In this document: one piece after another, positions 22,646-34,237 of the stretch | Layout: each line of letters opens with the position of its first letter | Position numbering within the stretch: position 1 is the stretch's first letter | From: Ostrinia nubilalis | Lineage: Eukaryota; Arthropoda; Insecta; Lepidoptera; Crambidae | Length of the DNA: 64,000 bases | Direction of reading: 5' to 3' | NCBI RefSeq assembly: GCF_963855985.1 | Contig: NC_087110.1 | Coordinates: 7,803,001-7,867,000, forward strand | Notes under the pieces: model-generated | Databases searched by the model: none | Told to the model about the DNA's origin: nothing | The model's input: only the letters and a program-made list of their open reading frames with translations | Translations under genes and position numbers: made by a program

Positions 22646-23747
22646 CAGTGTGAGTCACGTTAAAGTGTACATATGAAAATAGATGAAACTAGACCTATTT
22701 TTATCGACAAAAAAGAGGTAAAAAAATTTTTGAGTTTTTTTTTTAAATTATTTATAGATTTTTTTTTCTTCCAATTACTGATTGTAAAGAAAACGTAATA
22801 ACTTTTAAACTAAGCGGTATATCCTGATAAAATAAAAACAGTAATAATGCTAAATAACAGGCGATACTAAAAAAATACATAAAATACACAAAAAATGCCA
22901 ACAAATAATAAAAAATGATACTTTTTGAAAAAAATCTGCTTTTAAATTCGTGTTTTTTTGGTTATTTGATAAATTTCTCCAAAAAATGCCCCTATAACAG
23001 GTGGTTTTTATAATTTTGTATTATTCTCTATCGTATTATCTTTGTAATACCAAAAATCGCATGTCTCTATCCCTATCACAACATTTGCTATGATCGTTTG
23101 AACTAAGCCCTGCCACAACATAATTGTCCGCTACAGGTAGAGAAAATTTTAATTTTAACTAAAATGCTTATTTTACTTCGAAATCTTTTGTTTTTATTTG
23201 AAATCTAACTTGTCTTTATCAAAATTACAAATCAAGAGCCATTATCAGTTTCATTGTTAACGAAGCTTTGAGTGGCGCGCCCGGAGAGGCTTAGTTCAAA
23301 CGATCATTGCAAACGTTGCGATAGGGATAGAGACATGAGATTTTTGGTTTTACGAAGGTAATACGATAGAGAATAATACAAAGTAATAAAAACTACCGGT
23401 TATAGGGGCATTTTTTGAGAAATTTATCAAATAACCAAAAAAACACGAATTTAAAAGCAGATTTTTTTCAAAAAGTATCATTTTTTATTATTTGTTGGCA
23501 TTTTTTGTGTATTTTATGTATTTTTTAGTATCGCCTGTTATTTAGCATTATTACTGTTTTTATTTTATCAGGATATACCGCTTAGTTTAAAAGTTATTAC
23601 GTTTTCTTTACAATCAGTAATTGGAAGAAAAAAAATCTACAAAAAATTTAAAAAAAATCTCAAAAAATTTTTGACCTCTTTTTTGTCGATAAAAATAGGT
23701 TTTGTTTCATCTATTTTCATATGTACACTTTAACGTGACTCACACTG
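22646..23747. mobile_element. 1.1-kb foldback element with about 460-bp arms
   Basis: Ends CAGTGTGAGTCACGTTAAAG and its complement, flanked by TA (22644-22645, 23748-23749). The left arm 22646-23109 pairs with the right arm 23288-23747 around a 178-bp spacer. It is non-coding. The TA duplication fits a Tc1/mariner-related non-autonomous element. Confidence 0.8.
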
Positions 23748-24230
23748 TATATGTTACGGTCAAAGTGATAAATGTGAAAATTATGAATAATCGCCGGTTA
23801 TTATGAATAATTACCGCATGATTTAGTAAATGTGATTAATATGAGGTCATTTATGTGTGTATAAAACTAAATAGGCGGCTTAGGGGTGGCCCAAGGGCCA
23901 CCCCCGCCGCACCTTAACCTATTTTTCACTTTAAATCAAAACATTATGTTATAGTTTATGAAAAGTAATATTATGCAAGAAACATTCCAAACTCATTATG
24001 CCAAATTATATTAATATATGATATCAAAACGTTCAAAAGTTTGGCTGTACACGAGCACGTACACAAGATGTTGTTCTCTTTTATGAAATTTGTTAGTACT
24101 AAGGTTGAATTATTAAATAATCACTGTTAAATGTGATTAATTTATCACTTTTACCGCGACTGTCGGTAATTATTCATAACTAGCGGCCGCCCGCGACTTC
24201 GTACGCGTGGATCTCGTTTTACCCCCCCTT

Positions 24231-24960
24231 CATCTATCTTACGCGGTTCAGATTTTTTCATACAATTTTTTTTGCCCGCTAACTCCCGTTCCCGTGGGAA
24301 TTTTGCAATATCCTGTTGTAACTAAGCTTTAAGTTTACTAAGGTACCTGCATGCCAAATTTTAAGCGTCTATCTTACGCGGTTTAGATTTTTTCATACAA
24401 ATGTTTTTTCCCGCTAACTCCCGTTCCCGTGGGAATTTTGCAATATCCTGTTGTAACTAAGCTTTAAGTTTACTAAGGTACCTGCATGCCAAATTTCAAG
24501 AGTCTATCTTACGCGGTTTAGATTTTTTCATACAATTGTTTTTTCCCGCTAACTCCCGTTCCCGTGGGAATTTTGCAATATCCTGTTGTAACTAAGCTTT
24601 AAGTTTACTAAGGTACCTGCATGCCAAATTTCAAGCGTCTATCTTACGCGGTTTAGATTTTTTCATACAAATGTTTTTTCTCACTAACTCCCGTTCCCGT
24701 GGGAATTTTGCAATATCCTGTTGTAACTAAGCTTTAAATTTACTAAGGTACCTGCATGCCAAATTTCAAGCGTCTAACTTAAGCGGTTTAGATTTTTCAT
24801 ACAAATGTTTTTTCCCGCTAACTCCCGTTCCCGTAGGAATTTTGCAATATCCTGTTGTAACTAAGCTTTAAGTTTACTAAGGTACCTGCATGCCAAATTT
24901 CAAGCGTCTAACTTAAGCGGTTTAGATTTTTCATACAAAAGGATTTTCCCGCTCATGCCC
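24231..24960. repeat. 135-bp tandem array inside the Helitron
   Basis: The word GGTACCTGCATGCCAAATTT recurs at 24342, 24477, 24612, 24747 and 24881, spacing 134-135 bp. Each unit also carries CTAACTCCCGTTCCCGTGGG. The related copies at 7977-8367 and 56570-57067 hold only one to two units. Confidence 0.9.
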
Positions 24961-25070
24961 GTTCCCGTGGGAATTCCTAAGTATCCTATAACCTGCCCAG
25001 GAGTATGAAGAATAATTGTACCAAGTTTCGTTAAAATCCGTCGAGTAGTTTTTGTTTCTATAAGGAACAT

Positions 25071-25121
<51 letters not shown>
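25071..25121. repeat. CAGA microsatellite
   Basis: About 13 uninterrupted CAGA units. It is the minus-strand view of the GTCT array seen in the two sister Helitrons, so it is part of the element. Confidence 0.9.
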
Positions 25122-25123
<2 letters not shown>

Positions 25124-25298
25124 AATTTTACTGATTGCATTTTTGGCATCAGTATCGATCACTAATCACCCCCTGATAGTTATTTTGAAAATATATTTCA
25201 TGTACAGAATTGACCTCTCTACAGATTTATTATAAGTATAGATAACCGGTTATTATTAATAATTTTCAATTTATCACATTAACCGTAACATATATAGA

Positions 25299-27129
25299 TA
25301 CTGGGTGGTGTGATGAATTTCGCTATTTATTGTTCTTTGATGTAAATGACAGATCCGGTAAATATAAAGTTTTATAGCCAGTTACAAACGTGACAGTTAT
25401 TATATCGAACCAAAAATGTTATATGTGTCTTATCTTAGATTTGAACCCAGAAAAGCATGCGTTTCTTCATCCAATGGCATCAAAATGTTGAAACCGTAAA
25501 AAAGGACTTACGCACTGTTAGAAATTCACTGACATTGTCTTTTTGACTTAAAACATTGGAACTTTTGGTGCTACATAAGTAAGTACCTGAAGTGTGTTTA
25601 AGGGTACACTTACAAAACATTCCCATTGTACAATGTTTACACAAAGTACGTTTTATTAGTCTTCCTCAAGAAGCAACTTCTGCGTTGTACAGTACTTATT
25701 ATTATTCTGTGGTTGTACAAACAATGGGCAGCTACAAGATGCGATATTTAAACAATGGGCAGCTACGAGAAAAACTGTGAGTTTTAGTATCTATAATAAA
25801 GTATTTTTGGTTCTTGTTTGTTGATATCTTGAGTAATAACCCTCCTTCTGGCGCAGTTGGGTAAAAATATTACATTGTTCTGCTTAAGATTTGTTGGTTA
25901 ACTGCTTGTTACCTAATTTTGTATAAAATAATGTTAATTTTATACAAAATTTGATTTAGATTCTTGAGAAAAACGACAAAAAATCGGATTCAAAATAATA
26001 CATGTATTTATTATTTGAAATCTTAACTAAGCAGGGTAAACGTTTTTGTGTTTGTAAACATTTTAAACCTGTGTTCAACGTTCGAATTTTTTATAATAAG
26101 GCCCAATATTATTTTATTATTTCAAGATAAATTATTTATGAAAATAGACTTTTACTTTTATTTATTTTGTCATTAATATTTTCCATAAAAATATTTTAAT
26201 AAGTAGGAAACTGAAACCTCATCTGATATTAATGAACTGAAAAGAGCCTTCAATCCTCGTTTAATAAGGGAAATAAACACATGTACTGTTTACGAGGTCC
26301 CTTTGCCTGCTTACGGGTTAAGCTTGTTACATATTGTATGAAAATAATTTCATATTTTTATTGATAAACTTATAAATAATTTTAAAAGCAGTTGAAAACA
26401 ATGCTGTATGTGTTCTAACGAAGTATTTTAATCGATTAAGGCCCGATTCAAACAAACTTTTATCCGAGATATTATCCTGGTATAACTGACAGTTTCAGTA
26501 TGGGAAATATCGCCCATACAGTACAATAACGTCATTTATGCAAATGGTGTAATTTTTCAGGGAAAGCATTTGAAAATTCAACATCCATTTGCAACACAGT
26601 TTTCATCGACGAAACAAATCAAATGATAATAATTTAACTACAACTTTGAACTTCATTTTAAAGTAAAACCAATCATCTTACTAATTACTGTAATAAAAAA
26701 TGTAATTGTGTGAAAACATATTTTCTGTACTCATATTTGTGTGTATTTTCAAAACATTTATTGTCATCATATCCCTCGGAGAGTACGTATAACTTTTTTT
26801 GATTTCCTATTTGTTCAATGTTCATGTTGACTGGCACAAATGGTTGTACGCATACGTTTTGACTTTTATTCCTTCCTGTATTTTATTGCGGGGTTCGTAT
26901 TCGTACTGGCTTATTAATAAAATATGTACTTTCATGAGTATGGCAGAGTTGATGTTTGGCGTAAGAAACAATGAGGGGCTTTTTTATGAGGTTTTCCTTG
27001 TTGTGATAACTGTTATTATTATAAACCATCTATCCAGTAAATTTTAGGTGTGCAATACTCATTTTATTATACTAATTATTCGGTTTGAATATAGATTTTT
27101 TTTATTTACGACTCTTTCAAAACTATTAC
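25299..27129. other. Spacer, no supported gene
   Basis: Frames at 25592-25780 and 26799-27047 are AT-rich and lack splice bounds or known domains. The second has hydrophobic stretches, which is common by chance in T-rich DNA. Confidence 0.3.
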
Positions 27130-27326
27130 TTCGTTCGTTCGTTTCAGCCAATTGACGTCCACTGCTGGACAAAGGCCTCCCACAAAGATTTCCATGAGGA
27201 TCGGTCCTGCGCTGCCCGCATCCAGGCTCATCCCGCGACCTTCACCAGATCGTCGGTCCACCTAGTGTGACGCTATGTCCTCCGTGGTCGCCACTCGAGA
27301 ACTTTTCTACCATCGTCTCTACGATA
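27130..27326 (-). mobile_element. RTE-B LINE 3' end
   Basis: Begins with TTCGTTCGTTCGTTTCAGCC, runs through GCGACCTTCACCAGATCGTC and GGTCGCCACTCGAGAAC, and stops near CTACGATAC. Confidence 0.8.
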
Positions 27327-27361
27327 CAATGATATTTTGTACAAAAAAAGTTTATTTTTAA

Positions 27362-27528
27362 TAGCGGACCCGGTGAGCTACCTACCGTCTTAATGTTCAT
27401 CAGAAGTTTTAATGTAGGATTTTAATGGTGAATTATTTTTTCAAATCAGTCCAGATGTTTCGGAGTCTATTCAATACAAACAATCAATCAAATCTTTCCT
27501 CTCTTTAATATTAGTGTACTCGTAGATT
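27362..27528 (-). mobile_element. Degraded Helitron
   Basis: AGCGGACCCGGTGAGCTACC resembles the CCGGGTCAGCTAG 3' end, and the other side has AATATTAAAGAGAGGAAAG on the minus strand, like 61233-61374. The CTAG terminus is mutated. Confidence 0.5.
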
Positions 27529-27718
27529 TAGTCTACAACCTACAATAAAGTTCTGTCGTTGAAAATAACAATAATTAAAAGTACCTAAATACACTCTAGC
27601 GACTCAGTCTAGTCACTTTATCAGCTGAAACTTGAAAGCTTGCAGTTATTAACAAAGTTCTGTCTACAATCTAGACTGGAAATGAACTGGCTAATTGTCT
27701 ACGTTGGCTATAAATTAT

Positions 27719-27952
27719 ACAGGGTGGAAACGATACGTGATCTCACTCGGTTATTTCTAAACTATACAAGATATCGAAAAACTGGTTACTGATCCTGAAA
27801 GTGCTTCATAAGGTCTTTCAAACGATATCAATAATATGTTATAGAATAAACTGGATTTATCCAAAAAAATCAGTAAAGTAGTTTTTCGATAATCCTATTA
27901 TATTGTATAGTTGAGAAATAATCGAGTGAGATCACTTATCGCTTCCACCCTG
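27719..27952. mobile_element. TA-flanked palindromic MITE
   Basis: CAGGGTGGAAACGATACGTG at the left mirrors CACTTATCGCTTCCACCCTG at the right, with TA outside both ends. Inner repeats continue through GATCTCACTCGGTTATTTCT. It is probably a mariner-derived MITE. Confidence 0.7.
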
Positions 27953-28087
27953 TATTCGTAGTTTAATCACTTCACAAGTATTATTTTGACAGGTTCTGGG
28001 TTTGCTCACGAGAGATTAGTGGTTGACTGGGAGAGATTGCTTCCAGGAGCAAACAAACTAAGCTGTCCTGTCTGTTGATTAATGTTG

Positions 28088-28215
28088 TCAGTCCAATGAC
28101 AGTTTAACTTTGCCTTGGGACAAACTTGGCTTTTACTGGTAGGGTTTTTATTGACGGTCAAGCTGTAGATCCTGGCTACACAGGAGATGCAGCGGTAGGA
28201 ACGCGAGGTGGGAAT
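28088..28215 (+). repeat. Interspersed repeat R
   Basis: GTCAAGCTGTAGATCCTGGC, CTACACAGGAGATGCAGCGG and GAACGCGAGGTGGGAATG match the family. Confidence 0.6.
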
Positions 28216-28644
28216 GTCCTGTAAAACCTCCTATTAATATCTACAGCAAGAACGATTTATTAATGTTCTGCATTCAATGTTCTCTAAAATAAACAGGTCA
28301 TCCGACGGTTGCACAGTGGTCTGTTTACTTATCATACTTATCATAAGCTTCTTTATGAAGGTTACTGTCCTCATAAAGTACAGAGACTATACATTTTCGT
28401 CAGAAAAAGGTACCTATTTCACAACTACTAAAGAGTGTATGCCATACATTGAAACAATATTAGAATTTAGAGCAAAATTAAATAATCTAACCTCGTTGTG
28501 TGAAACTTAACACTAATAACACGTTTGTTAGCTAACATAGTTTTTAGAGCCGTCCAAATTGAAATTTCTATTAAAAAAACTCAACACAACGTTTTTGAAA
28601 TTTCGAACGAAATAGCTTTTGCAAATCTCATACGCCTCGACTCT

Positions 28645-28776
28645 GGAGTGCTACTCCGAAACGTTTTACGTGGTTTCGGGTCTATCTGTCACTGTCGCTC
28701 ATGCTGGCTTCACTCTTTGCGTGAGAGGGATAGCAGCATTCGAAACTTCGGTTCGTTTTTCGGAGTAACCCCGCTG
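28645..28776. mobile_element. MITE with CTACTCCGAAACG-type ends
   Basis: GGAGTGCTACTCCGAAACG mirrors CGTTTTTCGGAGTAACCCC. A related element is inserted in the RTE-B copy at 62421-62735. It accounts for much of the 87-codon plus-strand frame here. Confidence 0.5.
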
Positions 28777-29070
28777 GGGCGAATATAAATAAGAGAATTA
28801 AATGAGGACTGATTCTGGACTCGCTCGAATGGGCCGAAACTTCATTACGAGTGTTGGAATATCGCCAGAGGTAACGAGGGTTGTTTTATTTCACCTGATA
28901 ATTTTATTGCTTAGGTTATTGCGTCCGTCCTTCGAGTAGATAACATCGTATACCTACTCGTACTACATTAACTGATCAAAATTGTACTATTTCGTCAAGA
29001 CACTTGCATTTCCATATAACTCATGTGAGTAGGTAATAACTACAAGAACTACACAAAGTAGGTAGGTACC

Positions 29071-29212
29071 TATAGTTCTTGCAACTCACGAAGGCGACCG
29101 AGTTTTACTTGTGTGTGTACGTATACATGCATAATGATAGTGTAATGTCATGTATTGTAATGTCTATCAAAACTTTTGAAAAACGAACAATAGCGAGCCA
29201 TCACACATGTAA
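29071..29212. mobile_element. MITE-4 copy, right end lost
   Basis: ATAGTTCTTGCAACTCACGA and CAAAACTTTTGAAAAACGAA match the complete copy at 62018-62197. It stops at CACACATGTAAAGC, where the RTE-B fragment begins. Confidence 0.6.
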
Positions 29213-29214
29213 AG

Positions 29215-29375
29215 CAGGCCCCCTACTAGGTGGACCGACGATCTGGTGAAGGTTCCAGGAAGAACTTGGATACGGGCAGCCTAATACCGGTCGTTATGGA
29301 TATCCTTGGGTGAGGTCTATGTCCAACAGTGGATGTCATTTGGCTGAAGCGAACGAACGATTTTTTCCATAATCG
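29215..29375 (+). mobile_element. RTE-B LINE 3' end
   Basis: AGGTGGACCGACGATCTGGT, GTCATTTGGCTGAAGCGAAC and a GAACGAAC tail. Its 5' edge coincides with the break in MITE-4. Confidence 0.75.
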
Positions 29376-29903
29376 CGAATAAGTACGCGACGATTTGTCA
29401 CGAGAAATGTGACGATTTTTCGCAATAAATACTTTTTCCTGTGATCAGTTTAGTCACAACTACGTATTATACTGACACTTACTAAGGTATGTAATTGTTG
29501 TAACATAGGTACAAACATAGAAGGACAGAAAAAATCAATTGTCAGTTGTGTGGTGTGCATAAAGAATATCTACCTCCAGACCTTTTTCCCTCGTTAAAAA
29601 TAGGCAACTGTTTCATCTGATCCTCAGATGGTTCCCAGTATTCCTATCACGCGCCGTGTTAACGACGGCTGCCATTAGCGCGCTCATTACGGGCCCGACA
29701 CGATCACGATACGGGAGGGAGAGGAATACTGAGATATCTTGTGACTAAGCTAGGTAGGTAATCTTCTACTATAAATTAATAGAAAAAATAGAGAGACTGA
29801 CTGGCGTGAACCCGCTCAAGACCGAAACCAATGACGACATCTCGTCCGTACCAGTGGCCTAATTCACATAATTTGACAGACAAGATCTCGCTGACGTTCA
29901 GAA

Positions 29904-30127
29904 GTCGTCCTATTGAAAAACATTTCTAAATCCGTATTCACAAAGGTCATTTCGATAGAACGATTACTCGATAGGATCGCAACTCAGCGATTTGTTGTCG
30001 TTGAAGTTTTGATACGTCGTCCCATTGGAAAACAGTTCTAAATCCGTATTCACAAGGGTCATTTCGATGGAACGATTACTCGATAGGATCGCAACTCAGC
30101 GATTTGTTGTCGTTGAAGTTTTGTTAC
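29904..30127. repeat. Tandem duplication, 112-bp unit
   Basis: Two consecutive units start GTCGTCC at 29904 and 30016. Each contains AATCCGTATTCACAA and GATTACTCGATAGGATCGCA. They differ at only a few positions, so the duplication is fairly recent. Confidence 0.85.
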
Positions 30128-30592
30128 GTGAATAAGGCTACAGAGCGTCGATGTGACGTAACGGCTACCAGGTGCGCAGTTAACTCGACTGGGTTATAGT
30201 CGCTGAGCCATCGAAGTAAGTAAGTTTAACAACTGGTGTCCTGCTGGTCGATTTTTAGGTACAAAAGCGTGCCGCTATGTACTTTGCATCAAGGGAAAAC
30301 GTTACCTACTTTCGTTTCATAATTAGCCGCGACTGTTAAAAAATAAGCCGATTACATTTTGATTCTCCAAGTCGTTGGAGCAGACCTTCACTGAATGGCA
30401 AAAAAGATGTCACTTGAAAGGAGTCAGTCAAAAGATTATTTTGATGTAAGTACACGAACGTCTATCTAACTAAGTGGCGCAGTGGTTGATATCCATTGTT
30501 CGTCGCAGTTTTTTACGGGGCATAGCAAACTTTAAACATAAACTCCACGAGTTCAAACTAGCCAGTTATGAACAGTCCGTCCAGCATCTTTT

Positions 30593-30820
30593 GTTCGTTC
30601 GTTTCAGCCAAATGACGTCCAATGCTGCACAAACGCCTCCCCCAAGGATTTATATAACGACCGGTCCTGCGCTGCCCGCGTCCAGGCATTTCCCGCAACC
30701 TTCACCAGATTGTAGGTCCATCTAGTGAGAGGTCTACCCACACTACGCCGGCCGGTGGTCGCCACTCAAGAACTTTTCTGCCCCAGCGGCCATCAGCTCT
30801 ACAAGCTATGTGCCCCACCC
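30593..30820 (-). mobile_element. RTE-B LINE 3' end, long copy
   Basis: Extends from TTCGTTCGTTTCAGCC to CTATGTGCCCCACCC. Plus-strand frames at 30474-30907 are its antisense shadows. Confidence 0.8.
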
Positions 30821-31142
30821 TTCATTCATATCTTGAAATGTGCAACAAATCCCAGAGTCATAATTCCTAACAGCAAAGTTAATACAAACCTCCTTCATTC
30901 TACGTAATTAACGCGAACTTATCGCCGCCACGTCCCATCAACCACAAAGAGATTCCTTGAGTCGGCAGTTATGAATAAAACATGTCTGCGAGGTTCTCCA
31001 AGGGGCTAGTACTGAGTGCTCATTTATTAATAGTCACCGTGTTGCGTTATTTAGTTATTCATGCCCGAGATTTTAGAAACTACGAAAAGTCGGAGTCATC
31101 ATGCAAAGATCTAGAAAATAAAATTTTGTTAAAAGTTATGTT

Positions 31143-31372
31143 GGTCACATAGTACGCTGAACTGACGGCCGATGGGGCAGCAAGGTTCTGGGATGGAGGC
31201 CACGTACCGGAAAACGCAGCGTGGGACGTCCACCCACAAGGTGGACCAACGACATTATAAAGGGAAGAGCCGGACACAGGCCGCTACCAATCGATCAATA
31301 TGGAAAGCATTGGGGGAGGCCTATGTTCAGCAGTGGACGTCCTATGGCTGAAATGATGATGATGATGATGAT
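31143..31372 (+). mobile_element. RTE-A LINE 3' end
   Basis: Well preserved from GGTCACATAGTACGCTGAAC to a GATGATGATGATGATG tail; the final GTTAT resembles the GTTATG before the element, a possible short duplication. Confidence 0.8.
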
Positions 31373-31499
31373 GTTATAAACGCAGTAGGTATGTACTTGA
31401 ATTCGTTTTAAACAAATAGATCTTTTATGCACATTCATGGTCTAGTTGTCGGAAAAAAAACTGGTATCCCGGATAGTAGGTATCGCGGTTTTAGAAAGG

Positions 31500-31581
31500 G
31501 GAAACTCACCCGACAAAATAATACCTGGATGTCGCTTCGGAAATCCTTAGCCTTTGTCCGGCATGAACGAACGAACGATTT
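31500..31581 (+). mobile_element. Eroded RTE-B tail
   Basis: AAATCCTTAGCCTTTGTCCG and GAACGAACGAACG remain. Most upstream matches are lost. Confidence 0.4.
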
Positions 31582-31919
31582 AAAAATATCAATCATAATG
31601 ATAAAACAATTATTCTGGTCTCTTCATTATTTGCCCAAGTCATTATACCAAACAATTCATTACTCTCACCAAATTACTTACCATTGCTATTACATCAATC
31701 TTTCATAGCAAATCTATAGCAAGTTCGGGGAAGTGCGCTCAATATCCTGGCTTATAGAATGAGATACAAAAATAAATCACTGAGCATTTTTCAAGCTATT
31801 GTGCAGGGTAAGAAATACTCGCTAAGACATGATATATTGTGTTTTGGTGACCCATTTACAAAATCGGGTCATTTTTTATAAATTACTTTTCCTATGGCCA
31901 GTTTTGTTAATACAACCGA

Positions 31920-32010
31920 AATTAAAAAAGGCTTTATTTGTTCAGACTAATTAAGAGTTCCTACCAATCGTCATAATGCTCTTATGAAGCCTTCAAATGT
32001 CTTGATAGAG
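31920..32010 (-). repeat. LINE 3' fragment related to 7225-7440
   Basis: CTTTATTTGTTCAGACTAAT and CGTCATAATGCTCTTATGAAG align with the longer copy; diverged. Confidence 0.45.
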
Positions 32011-32495
32011 TGAAATTGCTTACAGAAGGAATACTGGAGTCGTTTTTCATCCATTGTGTCCAAAATTTTTTTTTGCTCAAAACGTGCCTCGCAAGAGCCA
32101 AACTCAATTAATTACAATTTGGCAACAGATTTACGAATTCCAAGCTCAAAAACAATATTTAAAAGTACCTTTTGCGAGATAAATTGCGTTGTATAATTAC
32201 CTTAAAAGCATTATACAGTTACTCGCAGTTGGTACTGGGGTAATAAACTTAGCAACTTTGCTGTGGGCCGGGGCGGTACTACCACAGAATAGTTAAGAGC
32301 AGAAGATAATCTACAAAACATACAAAGTGCGCTACCCTTTTGGGCTAACTGCACAGTACTGCACACCTCGCTAGAATGTGACTTTCCTACTCACTTACCC
32401 TACACCTTCCCGCTTTTGCCACGTCCGTACCCGAGCATCGATGTGACACCACAGCTGCCAGGTCACGGACACGCACGATATTGCCAATAGTGTGC

Positions 32496-32739
32496 AGTGC
32501 CCACCAGCCTAAGAGTAGGCGCACACCGTTGATTTTTCGTCGGCCGATAGTTTAGTCGGGCTGTTGATCAGTATGGGCATGTATGGGAGTGCGCACACTA
32601 CGCCGATTCGATTTGGCCGATTCTTCATACAATTTGAAATCGGGCACAACTATCGGCCAACTAAAAATCAACGGTGTGCGCCTACTCTAAATATTCCAGA
32701 ACCAGGCAGGCTGTGGAATAGTTAGACTGGTGGGCACTT
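32496..32739. mobile_element. MITE nested in a second MITE
   Basis: The outer ends AGTGCCCACCAGCCTAA (32496-32512) and TTAGACTGGTGGGCACT are complementary. Inside lies an element at 32513-32687 with ends GAGTAGGCGCACACCGTTGA and complement, flanked by TAA (32510-32512, 32688-32690). The TAA duplication fits PIF/Harbinger. Confidence 0.7.
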
Positions 32740-32754
32740 TGAGTTGACTTGAGG

Positions 32755-32845
32755 TCACAAGGTGGACATACAACCTCATGTAATATGCTGGATGCTGCCT
32801 TTATTTATCAGTTGACGTCTCGTACTTGAGATAATGATGATGACT
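32755..32845 (+). mobile_element. Heavily eroded RTE-A remnant
   Basis: ACAAGGTGGACATACAACCTC and GATAATGATGATGA are the only clear matches. Confidence 0.35.
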
Positions 32846-33181
32846 CATAACGTGTTACTCACATTTATTAACTTCGGAATTTTATTCGAATAAAATAAAA
32901 TTAAAGACACTTTTACTAAAGAGTATTTCAGTTTACCCTTGAGCAGATTATGACGTCACGCGTCAATAAGAACATTAAAGATTAAATCCTCTTCACTTAC
33001 CGTACACTAAAATCCAAATCCCATTCCAAGAAACGAAGGTATTTGATAAATAATTTACCAAAAGTGAATCTCAGCTCTCATTGGCCAAACCTGGCTGTAT
33101 GCCAGCCTCGCTGCCGATGACAGTTCAATTTTCAGAAGCCGCGAAGCAGAATTGGGCACCCTAGTGGGGCTTATTATTTCA

Positions 33182-33433
33182 CTATAGTGTGGTCACTTGC
33201 CAAATATTAACCCAGTTTAGTATACCTGTACAAGGTGTTTTTGTCCGTAAAACTAGTGCTTTAAGATAGAGAATTGCATGAGATTTTCTGGGCACGTGGC
33301 TGGAATGGCATTCCAATTTTGGATCCAATTTTTGAAGCATGTTGGCTAGGTTAGGATTGTTTGCACAAATCAGCCGCTGAACAATCGGTTCCACCACAGT
33401 ACGACTTGTAACAGGTTTTAGTAATATCCTCAT
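33182..33433 (-). CDS. Unrecognised 83-codon open frame
   Basis: The frame contains NNPNLANMLQKLDPKLECHS and ILYLKALVLRTKTP. It is more amphipathic than neighbouring chance frames, but I recognise no domain. Upstream on the same strand, another frame reads EEDLASSD before a stop. It may be a decayed transposase or host-gene fragment. Confidence 0.15.
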   Translation of the reverse strand: MRILLKPVTSRTVVEPIVQRLICANNPNLANMLQKLDPKLECHSSHVPRKSHAILYLKALVLRTKTPCTGILNWVNIWQVTTL

Positions 33434-34043
33434 AACAAATCAGAAGAAGCCAGGTCTTCTTCAGCTATCCTCACTAACTTAGGAGAAGGTAGGAAAAAAG
33501 AACCAAATGTGGTTAGTATCACAGAAAACGTCTTACAAGATATGCCAAGTGTGATACTAGTGATCATGTGATTTTATTTTTATTTTATATCATACAAAAA
33601 TAAATAAAAATCTTCTTTGAACAACGACTATGTTTTGCTTGCTTATAGACCTACTGTACCCGATATGGTACGGGCTCCCCACGGCCCCCTATTTATGGAT
33701 TATTTTTTTAAATATTTTTTTCACGATTTTTAGGCTTCCCTTTGTAAGTTTTTGCTGAAAAAACGATATTTATTTACAAAAATAATTATCGGTCTAAATG
33801 GGTTAAAATAAAGTGACAAAGTATTTTCAGCTTTAGCTAGTTGCATATGCGAGTTACATTGAACATGAGACATTCTAGATAAACTTCCTTAGGTACATTT
33901 TCGATCTCACTTATTTTAACTACTTAGGTTATCTTTGTGTGCTGTAAGCTGTACTTTTATCATGGCAGCAGTGCTATTTTTTCAATTTTGGAAAAGTGAG
34001 CTATATTTTTATTAGGGATTCGAGGAACTCAAATGACTTATCT
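33434..34043. other. Spacer, no gene seen
   Basis: Nothing beyond simple AT-rich sequence. Confidence 0.35.
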
Positions 34044-34054
34044 ACTAGATCTTA

Positions 34055-34226
34055 TCATCATCATCAATTTTCATCAGCCACAGGACGTCCACTGCCGAAC
34101 ATAGGCCTCCCCCCATGATTTCCACATCGCCCGGTTGGTAGCGGCCTGCATCCAGCGCCTTCCTGCTACCTTTATGAGGTCATCGGTTCATTTTGTGGGT
34201 GGACGTCTCACGCTGCGTTTTGCGGT
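34055..34226 (-). mobile_element. RTE-A LINE with 11-bp target duplication
   Basis: Tail ATCATCATC at the left, and 5' truncation after CACGCTGCGTTTTGCGGT. The direct repeat ACTAGATCTTA occurs at 34044-34054 and 34227-34237. Confidence 0.85.
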
Positions 34227-34237
34227 ACTAGATCTTA

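Larger units (their letters stand above)
24180..25242 (-). mobile_element. Helitron with expanded internal repeats
   Basis: On the minus strand it starts TCTATACTTATAATAAATCT after A and ends GCGGGCGGCCGCTAG before T. It is the same family as 56570-57067 (498 bp). Its extra length comes from a tandem array. The minus-strand frame at 24931-25149 is its microsatellite. Confidence 0.85.
23752..25290. mobile_element. TIR element split by a Helitron
   Basis: Ends TGTTACGGTCAAAGTGATAA and TTTATCACATTAACCGTAACA, flanked by TATA. The right inverted repeat is interrupted by the Helitron at 24180-25242; removing it restores a match to the left repeat through AATAA..CCGGTTATTATGAAT. The original element was about 476 bp, with no coding capacity. 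Confidence 0.75.
22455..25298 (-). mobile_element. Helitron shell holding three nested elements
   Basis: The 3' end, read on the minus strand, is TTCGCCGGGTCAGCTAG at plus 22455, before T. The 5' end is TCTATATA at plus 25298, after A. Removing the elements at 22646-23747 and 23752-25290 leaves about 200 bp with continuous TCTATATATAAAAG at the start. That matches the layout of the uninterrupted copy at 49998-50186, which also ends GCCGGGTCAGCTAG. Confidence 0.75.

Noticed and set aside
24231..24960. CRISPR-like regular repeats
   Set aside because: The units are contiguous 135-bp tandem copies with no unique spacers, inside a eukaryotic Helitron.
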